Positions 34,437 to 42,991 of a stretch of DNA of 55,720 bases are shown in pieces. The notes beneath the pieces were generated by a model. The model made no database searches, was not told where the DNA came from, and worked only from the letters and a program-made list of their open reading frames with translations. The stretch covers positions 1 to 55,720 of the forward strand of contig JAEXNT010000069.1 in the NCBI GenBank assembly GCA_023439545.1. The letters are read 5' to 3'. Both the position numbers and the translations under genes were made by a program. The stretch's first letter is position 1, and each line of letters starts with the position of its first letter. Origin of the DNA: Bacillota bacterium (lineage in GTDB: Bacteria; Bacillota; Clostridia; Acetivibrionales; DTU013).

Positions 34437-36139
34437 ATGCGTTCTCCCCCTTTCTCAGCCTCGATAAACCTGTTTATAACTTTTTCAGGGGGCAGTCCAA
34501 GCCTGATAGCCAGATCAAAAAGGGATGTCTTTTTTAGATTGGCTGCGGCAATCACTTTTTCATCCGAAAATATCCCGGCGGTCGTACTGTCTGCGATCTT
34601 GACCCCATCTGCCATAACTATGGCCCTGTCGGTGTATTCGAGAGCCAGATGCATATCGTGAGTGATCATCATTATCGTTATACCGTTCTCCCGGTTCAGC
34701 TTTTTAAGAAATTCCATTATCTCGGTATAGTGTCTGTAATCCTGTCCGGCTGTCGGCTCGTCCAATATCAGCATGCTTGGTTCGAGCACCAGTATCGATG
34801 CTATTGTGACCCTCTTTTTCTGACCGTAGCTCAACGCGGCAACGGGCCAGTTTCTGAAAGGATAAAGTCCGCAGATTCTGAGCGTCTTTTCGACCCTTTC
34901 CCTTATCTCCTTCTCCGGGGTCTTCCTCGCCTTCAAACCAAGGGCCACTTCGTCGAATATCATCGTTTTGGATATCATATGGTTCGGGTTCTGCATGGCA
35001 AAACCTATCCTCAGCGACCGTTCTCTGATCGTATCCCTTGTGATGTCGCTGCCTTCGAATACAATCCGGCCGCCGTCAGGCTTTTCCATACCACAGATCA
35101 GTTTGGACAGCGTGGATTTTCCTGCCCCGTTCTTGCCTACCACCGCAACCATTTCCCCGCGTTTTACTTCCAGCGAGACATCCTTGATTGCCCGCATCCC
35201 CGACTGATACCTGAACTCGAGCCCCTCCACCCCGAGCAGCTGCCCTGTGTCAATGCGCGAGTATGCCTTGCCTCCCTGCGTTGTCCACGCAAGCAGCTTC
35301 TCTTTATAGGGCTCAAGATGCATCGTTTCCACATTTTGCAGGTTATCGGCGGCGTCCATCGAGCAGCCTGATTTTCTCAAAGCTGAAATGAACAAAGGCT
35401 CGCGTATTCCGTATTTCTCGAGCATACCTCCGGCCAATAGCTCGGAGGGCGTCATATTGGCCGCTATACGCCCTTCATCGAACAGTACGACCCGGTCGGC
35501 GCCCCTGTGCAGCGCGTCCTCCAGGCGATGTTCTATAATTATTACAGTTTTGCCGCTTTTTTTCTGAAGATCGTCTATAAGTTCTATCGCATATTTTCCC
35601 GTAGCGGGATCAAGATTGGCAAGAGGTTCGTCAAAAAGCAGTATGTCTACGTCGTCGACCATTACTCCGGCCAGCGAGACCCTCTGCTTCTGGCCCCCTG
35701 AAAGCTCGTGCGGATTTGATGCAAGAAATTTATCCATATCGACCATCAAGGCCGAAGATAATACGCGCTCCCTCATACTGCCGCTTTCAACGCATTCGTT
35801 CTCCATTGAGAATGCGATATCCTCGCCGACGGTGAGGCCGATGAACTGGCTGTCCGAATCCTGCAGAACTGTCCCGACATGCTGAGATAAGCCGAAAATG
35901 CCCAATTGTGAGGCATCCTGACCCATGATCTCAAGACTGCCCGATACCTCTCCCTTGTATGAAAATGGGACGAGCCCGTTTATACAGCTGCCGAACGTCG
36001 ATTTTCCAGAGCCTGACGAGCCTATTACGAGTATTTTTTCGCCCTGATATACGGTCAGACTGATATCGTGCAGCGTCGGCTCTACCTGGCTGTTATATCG
36101 GAATGTGAAGTTTTTGAAACATATTGCCGCCTTTTTCAT
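34433..36139 (-). CDS. ECF transporter dual ATPase (A-A' fusion)
   Basis: Two ABC ATPase domains are fused in one chain of 568 aa. The first has Walker A GSSGSGKST, signature LSGGQKQR and Walker B ILLFDEP; the second has Walker A GKNGAGKST, signature LSYGQKKR and Walker B MLILDEPTAGQD. It powers uptake through the T and S components. The start at 36139 (MKKAAICFKN) has GAGG 6 nt upstream. A terminator-like hairpin lies just before the ribosome binding site. Confidence 0.93.
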   Translation of the reverse strand: MKKAAICFKNFTFRYNSQVEPTLHDISLTVYQGEKILVIGSSGSGKSTFGSCINGLVPFSYKGEVSGSLEIMGQDASQLGIFGLSQHVGTVLQDSDSQFIGLTVGEDIAFSMENECVESGSMRERVLSSALMVDMDKFLASNPHELSGGQKQRVSLAGVMVDDVDILLFDEPLANLDPATGKYAIELIDDLQKKSGKTVIIIEHRLEDALHRGADRVVLFDEGRIAANMTPSELLAGGMLEKYGIREPLFISALRKSGCSMDAADNLQNVETMHLEPYKEKLLAWTTQGGKAYSRIDTGQLLGVEGLEFRYQSGMRAIKDVSLEVKRGEMVAVVGKNGAGKSTLSKLICGMEKPDGGRIVFEGSDITRDTIRERSLRIGFAMQNPNHMISKTMIFDEVALGLKARKTPEKEIRERVEKTLRICGLYPFRNWPVAALSYGQKKRVTIASILVLEPSMLILDEPTAGQDYRHYTEIMEFLKKLNRENGITIMMITHDMHLALEYTDRAIVMADGVKIADSTTAGIFSDEKVIAAANLKKTSLFDLAIRLGLPPEKVINRFIEAEKGGERI

Positions 36140-36151
36140 ATGTGACCTCAT

Positions 36152-36206
36152 AAAAAAGGAATGGTCCGTTTTACTGCCACAAACAGGGCAAGGACCATCC
36201 CTTTTG
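36152..36206 (-). terminator. attenuator-like hairpin between ecfS and ecfA genes
   Basis: AAAAGGGATGGTCC pairs with GGACCATTCCTTTTTT (one G-T mismatch) around a 24-nt loop, with a T-run just before the ecfA ribosome binding site. It should end some transcripts after the S gene, giving more S component than ATPase. Confidence 0.7.
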
Positions 36207-36221
36207 CTCCAGGGTAAGTGA

Positions 36222-36773
36222 TTATGCTTCCTTATTGAGGCTCGACGCTTTCTGGCGCGTTGCGGAATAGCCGAACAACAGCGCGGTGCCGAGGATCAGC
36301 ATAACGACCATATTTACGGTTCCTGCTACCAGACCCTGCGTATATACCTTGTTTGCAGGTTCGCCGTAAATAAGTATGTCGAGAGTCGGCGCCAGTCCGA
36401 ACCAGCATACGGCATTAGTGACGATCTGGACAACGTTGAAGAGAACAGCCTGTTTTATACCGAATTTGCCGTCTTCGACCCCGTATTTCTTAACAAAGAG
36501 TCCGATGAAGAAGCCTGCAAGCGCCGAGCAGACAACCCAGCTCCACCAGGCCGAACCATACAGGAAAATATCCTTCAGGGAATGTCCGATCAAGCCGATC
36601 AGAAGTCCGGCAACAGGTCCGAAAATTGCCGACATCATTGCCAGCAGACCATACGAAGTATCCAGATTGGTATTTGGTATCCCGGTCGGGATCGAACCAA
36701 ACATGCCCAATACGATGAATATTGCGGCTCCAATACCGATTGCAACTACGGTTTTTACACTAAGCTTCCACAT
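36222..36773 (-). CDS. ECF transporter S component (UPF0397 family)
   Basis: The 183-aa protein is the substrate-binding membrane subunit. It matches the UPF0397 family: VKTVVAIGIGAAIFIVLGMF, SIPTGIPNTNLDTSYGLLAMM and IGHSLKDIFLYGSAWWSW. The family is annotated in databases as a riboflavin-type S component, but the ligand is not firmly known and no riboswitch here decides it. AAGGAGGAG precedes the ATG, directly after a small hairpin (TTCAGG/CCTGAA). It is first in the S-A-T operon. Confidence 0.9.
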   Translation of the reverse strand: MWKLSVKTVVAIGIGAAIFIVLGMFGSIPTGIPNTNLDTSYGLLAMMSAIFGPVAGLLIGLIGHSLKDIFLYGSAWWSWVVCSALAGFFIGLFVKKYGVEDGKFGIKQAVLFNVVQIVTNAVCWFGLAPTLDILIYGEPANKVYTQGLVAGTVNMVVMLILGTALLFGYSATRQKASSLNKEA

Positions 36774-36823
36774 TTCGCACTCCTCCTTTTCAGGTCTTGC
36801 CTGAAGATAAAGTTTACAATATT

Positions 36824-36851
36824 AGTATATATTACAACCGCAATTAGTCAA
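36824..36851 (-). promoter_or_regulatory. sigma-A promoter of the ECF operon
   Basis: TTGACT at 36851-36846 and TATACT at 36829-36824 with a 16-bp spacer, 51 bp before the S-component start. Confidence 0.7.
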
Positions 36852-36862
36852 TATAGAATAGA

Positions 36863-37059
36863 AAAGCTCCTGTGGCCGGTGGATTGATATTGCATGAGTT
36901 TTGCGAAATAGAGCATTTTGATGAAGCAGTGTTAAGGGCAAATCACTGTTTGAGCTCAGCGTCTATACGATGGCACCGCGAGTTTGAATTTGCCGCCAAG
37001 CCGAATTTATATGCTCTTTGAACAAAACTCCGCAATAGGAAGTAGAATAGAAGCAAATA
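36863..37059. mobile_element. MITE-like long-hairpin element, copy A
   Basis: The element starts with AAGCTCCTGTGGCCGG and shares most of its length with copy B, including GCATGAGTTTTGCGAAATAGAGCATTTTGATGAAGCA (quoted in part: GAGTTTTGCGAAATAGAGCA), GGCACCGCGAGTTTGAATTTG and ATGCTCTTTGAACAAAACTC. Its right terminal repeat is missing where copy B begins. No coding capacity. Confidence 0.7.
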
Positions 37060-37247
37060 AAGCTCCTGCGCCGGTTGATTAATATTGCATGAGTTTTGCG
37101 AAATAGAGCATTTTGATGAAGCATTGGTCAGAGCAAATTCATGTTTGAGCGGTGCTTTGGCACCGCGAGTTTGAATTTGCTGCCAAGCTGAATTTATATG
37201 CTCTTTGAACAAAACTCCGCAATAGAGAGCAACCGGCGCAGGAGCTT
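37060..37247. mobile_element. MITE-like long-hairpin element, copy B
   Basis: The 188-bp element has perfect 18-bp inverted ends (AAGCTCCTGCGCCGGTTG at 37060-37077 and its inverse at 37230-37247). Inner inverted segments (GAGTTTTGCG...GAGCAT with ATGCTC...CAAAACTC, and CGGTGC-TTTG-GCACCG) would fold the whole element into one long hairpin. It follows copy A directly. A 109-codon frame across both copies is not considered a gene. Confidence 0.75.
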
Positions 37248-37290
37248 GAATGCTGAGACATTCGACAAGCACTTGAGCTTGAATGCTGAG
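37242..37290. repeat. 16-bp direct repeat after the MITE-like pair
   Basis: GAGCTTGAATGCTGAG occurs at 37242-37257, starting in the right inverted end of copy B, and again at 37275-37290. It may be a duplicated element end. Confidence 0.75.
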
Positions 37291-37301
37291 GCCTGCGCTA
37301 A

Positions 37302-38399
37302 CTATTTTTCATCCGCATAGACCAGTATTCTCTGCATTGTTTTCTCCCAGCACTTCTGTATCGCGCCGAAATCCATATTCGGTATGTAGTATGTCTCCAT
37401 CTCATCGTGAAGTGCCTTGGCCTCATGGATCGTCTCAACGGCTTTGTCCAGCAGGTTGTCGAGCATACTCTGGTTATATTCGAGGGCAGCCCTGTTCCGT
37501 TCGGCTATCCTGCCGTCCAGGAAGTCCCTGAAGTCTGTTTTTGCAATAGTGCAGACGTCCGAGGTATGATATTTTTCTGCAGTCGTGAATGCGGTCTTTA
37601 ATCCTGGTATTACAAGATGTTCGAGTTTGTCGGGCTTGAAAGCGCAATAATAGGCTTCGATGGAAAAACCTCTTTCCTGCGCTGCGGATTTTATCCTTTC
37701 GAGCACCTTTTCGGTACCTGCGCCCGGAAATCCCGTAAGCATATATACGTTATCCGTTGCTACGAGTTCGTCGATATAGTTTTTCAGACCGGATGGCATT
37801 ATGGCGCTTGCGAAAAGGCAGCGCGCCCTGCCCGCCCTGTCTGCGACGGGCGCCCCTTCGAACAGCAGGTCTATGTATTGTTTGGCAGTCCTGTTTATCT
37901 TGGATTCATCGATAGAAGCTGAATAAACTGCTGCGCTGTTTTCCCTGATATGGGCCGCGGCTCCTAGATACCCATATGCGCGTGAAAAAAGGCTCCCCAC
38001 TTCCTTACTTATCCGAATCACATTTTCCCTGCCTTTTTTCAAGCCTTCCTCATTCCAGTAATCCCCAAGATGTATGATCTCATCCACTGTACCGGGAAAA
38101 ACGGGGTCGCATACATGAGGTGACGTTCCGTCTATCAGAGCCACGCCTATGCTGGGAATAACGATTCCGTCAAGGCTGTTGTTGTCGCTCGAGCAGTGCA
38201 TGTGTTCGGTATCATAACCAAGATTCTGCATAGTTTCGCTGATCTTTTTCATAAAAGTACTTTTGCCGACGCCTGGTCCGCCCTTTAGTATAAAAACCCT
38301 TTTAGCGCTTTCCCTGTTGATTATGTAATTGTAAAAGCTGAAAAAACCCACGGATGTATTCCCGCCCGGGAACATGTTTCTAACCCTGCCCTTAAGCAC
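37302..38399 (-). CDS. PRK06851-like ATPase with two P-loop domains
   Basis: The 365-aa protein has an N-terminal P-loop (FILKGGPGVGKSTFMKKI near residue 37) and a second, degenerate P-loop-like site (MLTGFPGAGTEKVLERI near residue 224) where the GKS/T is changed to GTEK. FPGGNTSVGFFSFYNYI at the start and HCSSDNNSLDGIVIP are typical of the Firmicute family PRK06851. The biochemical role is unknown. The start is GTG at 38399. The G-rich ribosome binding region lies in a perfect hairpin. It stands downstream of a rhamnulokinase remnant. Confidence 0.8.
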   Translation of the reverse strand: MLKGRVRNMFPGGNTSVGFFSFYNYIINRESAKRVFILKGGPGVGKSTFMKKISETMQNLGYDTEHMHCSSDNNSLDGIVIPSIGVALIDGTSPHVCDPVFPGTVDEIIHLGDYWNEEGLKKGRENVIRISKEVGSLFSRAYGYLGAAAHIRENSAAVYSASIDESKINRTAKQYIDLLFEGAPVADRAGRARCLFASAIMPSGLKNYIDELVATDNVYMLTGFPGAGTEKVLERIKSAAQERGFSIEAYYCAFKPDKLEHLVIPGLKTAFTTAEKYHTSDVCTIAKTDFRDFLDGRIAERNRAALEYNQSMLDNLLDKAVETIHEAKALHDEMETYYIPNMDFGAIQKCWEKTMQRILVYADEK

Positions 38400-38405
38400 C
38401 TTACC

Positions 38406-38436
38406 ACCCCCCTTCTATGATATGAACGAAGGGGGT
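38406..38436 (-). promoter_or_regulatory. hairpin over the ribosome binding region of the P-loop ATPase gene
   Basis: ACCCCCTTC and GAAGGGGGGT form a near-perfect 9-10-bp stem, about 7 nt before the GTG start. The G-run would serve as Shine-Dalgarno, so the hairpin may limit translation. It could also be the end of the upstream transcript, though no T-run follows. Confidence 0.5.
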
Positions 38437-38462
38437 GAAAGTTCCCGGGAAAATAATAAAGA

Positions 38463-38885
38463 TCAGCCTGCGTAAGGAGCAAGCCGCGTAATGGAAAGGA
38501 ACCTTCCGTACCCTTCCTCCCAGCGGTCTGCATCACGGGACGTATAGACTATAGGAGGAAAACTCATCTTTATAATGCTGCGCGCCTCCGAAAGGTCGGA
38601 CAGTTCACCCAACGCTATGAGCTGCTCCGTTCTGTTGCCAAGCGCCGCGGCTTCAGAGGGACCGGCTATCACCGATTTTCCGCAGCAATTCGATGTGAAT
38701 TCGCACAGGAGGGAATTTTTTGCTCCACCGCCGACGATGTTTATACTGTCGTTTTCTATCCCGGTAAGGCTGCAAAGTTCGCCAATGACATAGCGGTACT
38801 TGAAGGCAAGGCTCTCCAGTACGGTCCTGACGAGCTCGCCATCGGTCTCCGGTTCCGGCTGGCAGGTCTTCCTGCAATACCCCTT
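38463..38885 (-). pseudogene. rhamnulokinase (FGGY) C-terminal remnant
   Basis: The 140-codon frame directly after a TGA encodes the C-terminal end of a rhamnulokinase: GYCRKTCQPEPETDGE, VLESLAFKYRYVI, NIVGGGAKNSLLC and VIAGPSEAAALGN are family motifs. Intact enzymes are around 480 aa; the ATP- and sugar-binding N-terminal two thirds are absent and the sequence upstream is unrelated and AT-rich. It is a deletion remnant. Confidence 0.85.
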
Positions 38886-39135
38886 TCAACAGCAGTTTTA
38901 CTGTTATATTATAACACTTCTTTTACGTATTCCGGCAAAAAACCACCCAATACGACTTTGGCGCGCAAAGAATCCGATATGTTGATAACGCCTGGAAATA
39001 TACGGTATGTAGAGCAATCAATCTTATGCATTTTAGCTATGGACTTTTTATTTTTCGAGGGATATAATTATTAGGCACATAATGTCATTACATAATAACA
39101 ATTCTCGTTAATTATAGTAGAATTGAGGGAAGAAC
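38886..39135. other. AT-rich intergenic stretch
   Basis: No gene is seen. It joins the broken rhamnulokinase end to the GntR gene. The likely GntR promoter lies in the AT-rich part (TAGTAGAAT near 39115), but its -35 box is unclear. Confidence 0.5.
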
Positions 39136-39894
39136 ATGTTATTGGGACCAAACAAATCGCTTAATAAGAACATACCGATCCCACTGTATTATCAGTTAAA
39201 AACACTTTTGCTCGAGTATATAAAAGATCATCACGAGAACCTTGAAGAACCGATCCCGACCGAAGTCGAAATCAGCGAACACTTCGGCATAAGCAGGCCT
39301 ACGGTGCGGCAGGCTATTAATGAGCTTGTCGTAGAGGGCTACCTATACAGGATCAAGGCAAAAGGAACTTTCATCACCAAATCTAAAATAACGCAGGATT
39401 TTTTGTCTGTTTTGGACAGCTTCAACAATGAAATGAAGAAAAAAGGCCTTACACCCTCGACCAGGGTACTGGAGAAGGAAATCGTCAAATGCGATGAGAA
39501 GGTCTCGCACGCTCTCGGGGTCGAACCCGGCGGCGATGTGATCAAACTGACGCGCCTCAGATCCGCCGATAACGAGCCTGTCGTCTTTATCATAACTTAC
39601 GTGCCTTATGGTATTTGCCCGGGCTTGTTGTCTCGCGACATGGAAAATGAATCGTTGTACGAGAGCATAGAAAAAGAAAGCGGAATGCTTATTGCCAGGG
39701 CCGACAGAACACTTGAATCGGTACCTGCCGGTGAATTCGAAGCAAAACTGCTCCAAATCAAAAAGGGCTTCCCCGTACAGTTTATCGAAAGCGTCGTATA
39801 CCTTGAGAACGACACTCCAGTCGTTTATTCCCTTGCGAAATACAGGGGCGACAGGAGCAAATTCTCAATCGAACTGAAAAGACAATTCAGATAA
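39136..39894 (+). CDS. GntR/HutC family transcriptional regulator with UTRA domain
   Basis: The 252-aa protein has an N-terminal winged HTH (IPTEVEISEHFGISRPTVRQAINELVVEG, in part PTEVEISEHFGISRPTVRQA) and a C-terminal UTRA effector domain (IKLTRLRSADNEPVVFIITYVP, PVQFIESVVYLENDTPVVYS, ending RSKFSIEL). Such regulators usually respond to phosphorylated sugars or similar ligands. GAGGGAAGAA precedes the ATG. It is next to a rhamnulokinase remnant and a serine hydrolase; either could mark its former or present target. Confidence 0.93.
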   Translation: MLLGPNKSLNKNIPIPLYYQLKTLLLEYIKDHHENLEEPIPTEVEISEHFGISRPTVRQAINELVVEGYLYRIKAKGTFITKSKITQDFLSVLDSFNNEMKKKGLTPSTRVLEKEIVKCDEKVSHALGVEPGGDVIKLTRLRSADNEPVVFIITYVPYGICPGLLSRDMENESLYESIEKESGMLIARADRTLESVPAGEFEAKLLQIKKGFPVQFIESVVYLENDTPVVYSLAKYRGDRSKFSIELKRQFR

Positions 39895-40019
39895 CCGGTC
39901 TGTATTATTTCGAATCTTGGAGTAAAATATATCCGGTGTATGGCCAGACATTACGGTGATTGCAAAACGGCATGTCTGATGGTAAACTATTATTGTAAAC
40001 CACAAGGGAGGTCTTATAC

Positions 40020-41177
40020 ATGGATCAATTCTCACGGCTTACACCTCTGCTTCAAAGCTTGACGGAAAAAGGACCCGCAGGCTGTGCCTGCTCGATATAT
40101 CACAAGGGTGAACTCAAATATCAGGAATGCTTCGGTTATGCGGACAAGGAATCAAAGACGCCGATAACTCCTGACAACCTCTACCGTATCTATTCGATGA
40201 CAAAGGTGATAACCTGCACAGCAGCTCTTAAGCTATATGAAAGAGGGTTATTCCAGCTTAACGATCCTGTTGCGGAGTACCTTCCGGAGTTCAGAGAGCC
40301 AATGGTTTACAGGTATACCGATAACAATGCGCTTTACAGTTCTCCCGCCGTTTCGCCTGTCCTGATAAAAAACTTGTTCACTATGACTTCAGGCCTGACC
40401 TATGACGAAGAAGATACCGAAACGGGGCGGCAGATCAGCCGTAAACTCGCCGAATGGAAAGCTGAAGGCTATAAATACGACGTCCGGGCCTTTTCAAAAA
40501 TGCTTGCCGCCATACCTCTTTCCTTTGATCCGGGCACGCATTGGCGCTACAGTCTTTCTCACGACGTACTGGCCGCCCTTGTGGAAGCAGTATCCGGCAA
40601 AAAGTTCGGTCTGTTCCTGAAGGAAGAGATTTTCGATCCGCTCGGGATGAAGGACACCTTCCACCGCCTGCCGGACGATAAGCGACATAGACTGTGCAGC
40701 TTTTACAGGCGTTCTGAAGACGGCAGCCTGACCAAAAGCGATGAAATGGACGAGCATATACACCCGGGAGATACCTTTGAGAGCGGCGGTTCAGGTCTTC
40801 TTTCGACGCTCGGCGATTATCAGCGCTTCATCCGCATGCTTAAAGGGAACGGCGAACTGGACGGCGTAAGGATTCTCGGCAGAAAGACGATCGACCTGAT
40901 GGCTACGAACCACCTGAGTCCAGTACAGCAGACAGATTACAAATGGACGCATCACGCCGGCTACGGTTACGGTCTCGGCGTAAGGGTAATGACCGATCCT
41001 GTAAAAGGCGGCTGCAACGGTACTATCGGGGAATTCGGATGGTCAGGGATGCTCGGGACGTGGATGCTGATCGATCGCAAGGAGGATCTGACGGTCGTCT
41101 ACATGCAGCAAATGTTCCCGCATATGGAGGAATACAGTATACCGAGGATCAGAAACACTGTGTACGGAGCGATATGA
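40020..41177 (+). CDS. serine hydrolase of the beta-lactamase (class C/esterase) family
   Basis: The 385-aa protein has the SxxK motif as IYSMTKVITC near residue 61 and the YxS/YxN-type motif as WRYSLSHDVL near residue 176. The third motif is likely the C-terminal EFGWSGMLGTWM (the W-S-G variant seen in esterase-like members). No signal peptide is seen, so it is cytosolic, more like esterase EstB than a secreted beta-lactamase. GGGAGG precedes the ATG. The next gene begins 32 bp downstream and is probably co-transcribed. Confidence 0.9.
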   Translation: MDQFSRLTPLLQSLTEKGPAGCACSIYHKGELKYQECFGYADKESKTPITPDNLYRIYSMTKVITCTAALKLYERGLFQLNDPVAEYLPEFREPMVYRYTDNNALYSSPAVSPVLIKNLFTMTSGLTYDEEDTETGRQISRKLAEWKAEGYKYDVRAFSKMLAAIPLSFDPGTHWRYSLSHDVLAALVEAVSGKKFGLFLKEEIFDPLGMKDTFHRLPDDKRHRLCSFYRRSEDGSLTKSDEMDEHIHPGDTFESGGSGLLSTLGDYQRFIRMLKGNGELDGVRILGRKTIDLMATNHLSPVQQTDYKWTHHAGYGYGLGVRVMTDPVKGGCNGTIGEFGWSGMLGTWMLIDRKEDLTVVYMQQMFPHMEEYSIPRIRNTVYGAI

Positions 41178-41209
41178 CTTTCAGATCACATTTATAATGG
41201 GGGTAAAGG

Positions 41210-42088
41210 ATGGCAGAATACAAGAGGCGTTTCGGCGACAGATATGATGGCAGACGCTTACGGTCCCTTGATGCACTTTTCGGTCTCATACCGTATATTA
41301 TGAGATACCGTTCCGATTCACAATGCTTTTTCGAAGATAAAATCGAAATAAGTCATACCGAAGCTTACCTGCGCAGGAGGAAAAGAACTTCCGCTGCAAA
41401 TGTAAGCATGCTCCACGTCCTTATCGCCGCAATGGTGCGTACTATCGCAATGCGGCCGGCCCTGAACCGTTTCATTGCCGGGCAGAAGATTTACGCGCGC
41501 AATGAGATACTCGTATCTCTCGCAATAAAAAAGGAGCTTAAGATCAACAGCCCCGAAACTACAGTGAAATTGAAGTTCGAGCCAACCGATACCCTGTCTG
41601 AGATCGCTGAAAAGATCAGTAAGCAGGTTGTCGAAAACAAAGCTCTCGATATGAAAAACGATACCGACAAAACTGCAAAATTATTAATGCTGTGCCCGGG
41701 GTGGCTATTGAAATTCGTTGTATTTTCGCTCCGTACGATGGATTATTTCGGAGTAATGCCGCGCATCATCAATAGCGTAAGTCCCTTCCATACAAGCTTT
41801 TTCATCACAGACCTGGGCTCTCTCGGTATCCAGCCGGTCCACCATCATCTTTACGATTTTGGCACTACATCGATTTTTATCGCCTTTGGCACAAAAGTCA
41901 GGGAAAAGGTCATCGATGCGGATAATATTATATTGGACAGGAAATTTATAACTATGAAGGTCGTTACGGATGAACGTACGGTCGACGGACACTATTACGC
42001 TTCGGCGTTCAAGCTTTACAGAAACCTGATACAGCATCCGGAAGCGCTCGAGGCTCCACCCGAGAACCTGCAGCCCGACATAGACTGA
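41210..42088 (+). CDS. E2/chloramphenicol-acetyltransferase-fold protein lacking the catalytic His
   Basis: The 292-aa protein resembles the catalytic domain of 2-oxoacid dehydrogenase E2, without lipoyl or E1-binding domains. SMLHVLIAAMVRTIAMRPALNRFIAG, in part VSMLHVLIAAMVRTIAMRP, and PFHTSFFITDLGSLGIQPVHHHLY (in part) are typical. The E2 active-site motif DHRxxDG reads DERTVDG here, with Glu in place of the catalytic His. It therefore may not be an acyltransferase of the usual type. It follows the serine hydrolase gene by 32 bp. Confidence 0.78.
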   Translation: MAEYKRRFGDRYDGRRLRSLDALFGLIPYIMRYRSDSQCFFEDKIEISHTEAYLRRRKRTSAANVSMLHVLIAAMVRTIAMRPALNRFIAGQKIYARNEILVSLAIKKELKINSPETTVKLKFEPTDTLSEIAEKISKQVVENKALDMKNDTDKTAKLLMLCPGWLLKFVVFSLRTMDYFGVMPRIINSVSPFHTSFFITDLGSLGIQPVHHHLYDFGTTSIFIAFGTKVREKVIDADNIILDRKFITMKVVTDERTVDGHYYASAFKLYRNLIQHPEALEAPPENLQPDID

Positions 42089-42102
42089 ACAGGTTAAACA
42101 AA

Positions 42103-42145
42103 TCAGAAAGGCAAGCCGCTCAATTGCCTTCGGCCTGCCTTCCTG
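42103..42145. terminator. hairpin between convergent genes
   Basis: TCAGAAAGGCAAGCCG and CGGCCTGCCTTCCTGA form a long stem with a few mismatches. It lacks a clear T-run but lies in the convergent gap, so it may end transcription from both sides. Confidence 0.5.
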
Positions 42146-42160
42146 ACCACTTGTTGCAAA

Positions 42161-42991
42161 TCAATGCTCTATTTTCTTTTCGATAAGCCAGCTCGTTCCG
42201 GCGAGCATTACCAGGAATAGCGCAATATCAAGCAGCAATGAACTCAATGTGAAGGTTATTTGCCCGATATTCCAGGTCGCGATAGGCAGACCGCCAAGCT
42301 GGTTCGAAACCAGCCCCATGCATGAGGTAATAATTATGAATATCAATATCCCTATCGGCACGGCTATGGTATTTTTGTGAGTAAAGGATTTCGCAACGGA
42401 GATGCAGAAGAATATCGTCATATAGGCCGAAGCGAAGCTGAAAAGCATGAACAGAATCATCAGCACTACTTTAAGGCCGTTGTCCGTCATCAGAGCCAGG
42501 AACTGTCTGACCATATCCATAAGATATCTGAAATTACTGTTGATCATAAAGAACAAAAACATCGAAAGCAGAGACAGGGTTCCGCAGATTATAAAGCTCA
42601 CCATTGTCGCAATGAGCTTCGCAAGCACCTTCATCCATCCGACTGCCGGAATCATCAGTTCCAGGTAAGCCTGCTTGCCGGAAAGATCCCTTTCGTACCT
42701 GTAAATACTTTCAATAAAGGGATATGCGCCGATAAACAGTGCGAATAATAAAAACATTATGCTCATAATCAAGAAGGTAGCGCTGACGCCATTGCCTCCG
42801 GCAATGTTTACATCGCCACCCGCCGCGGCATTTCCTCCGGTTATATAAAATCCCCTTGAGATATTGTCATTCCACAAAAACACTCTTGTCACAAGCAATA
42901 TGACCGTCTGCACCATTATATAACCCAGCAGCAGTAATTTGGATGATTTCCACCTTTTAGAAAGTTCATATATGATAAGTTTTCCTAACAT
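42161..42991 (-). CDS. ABC-2 type transporter permease
   Basis: The 276-aa protein has about six membrane segments and the ABC-2 layout (LIIYELSKRWKSSKLLLLGYI at the N-terminus, a long hydrophilic extracellular stretch, YLELMIPAVGWMKVLAKLI, five further helices). GGGAGG precedes the ATG, and it overlaps the ATPase gene end by 7 bp. Its ATPase is frameshifted, so the transporter may be off. Confidence 0.85.
   Translation of the reverse strand: MLGKLIIYELSKRWKSSKLLLLGYIMVQTVILLVTRVFLWNDNISRGFYITGGNAAAGGDVNIAGGNGVSATFLIMSIMFLLFALFIGAYPFIESIYRYERDLSGKQAYLELMIPAVGWMKVLAKLIATMVSFIICGTLSLLSMFLFFMINSNFRYLMDMVRQFLALMTDNGLKVVLMILFMLFSFASAYMTIFFCISVAKSFTHKNTIAVPIGILIFIIITSCMGLVSNQLGGLPIATWNIGQITFTLSSLLLDIALFLVMLAGTSWLIEKKIEH

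Noticed and set aside
36943..37272. 109-codon minus-strand frame
   Set aside because: It spans the two MITE-like copies and repeats itself; no ribosome binding site or family match.
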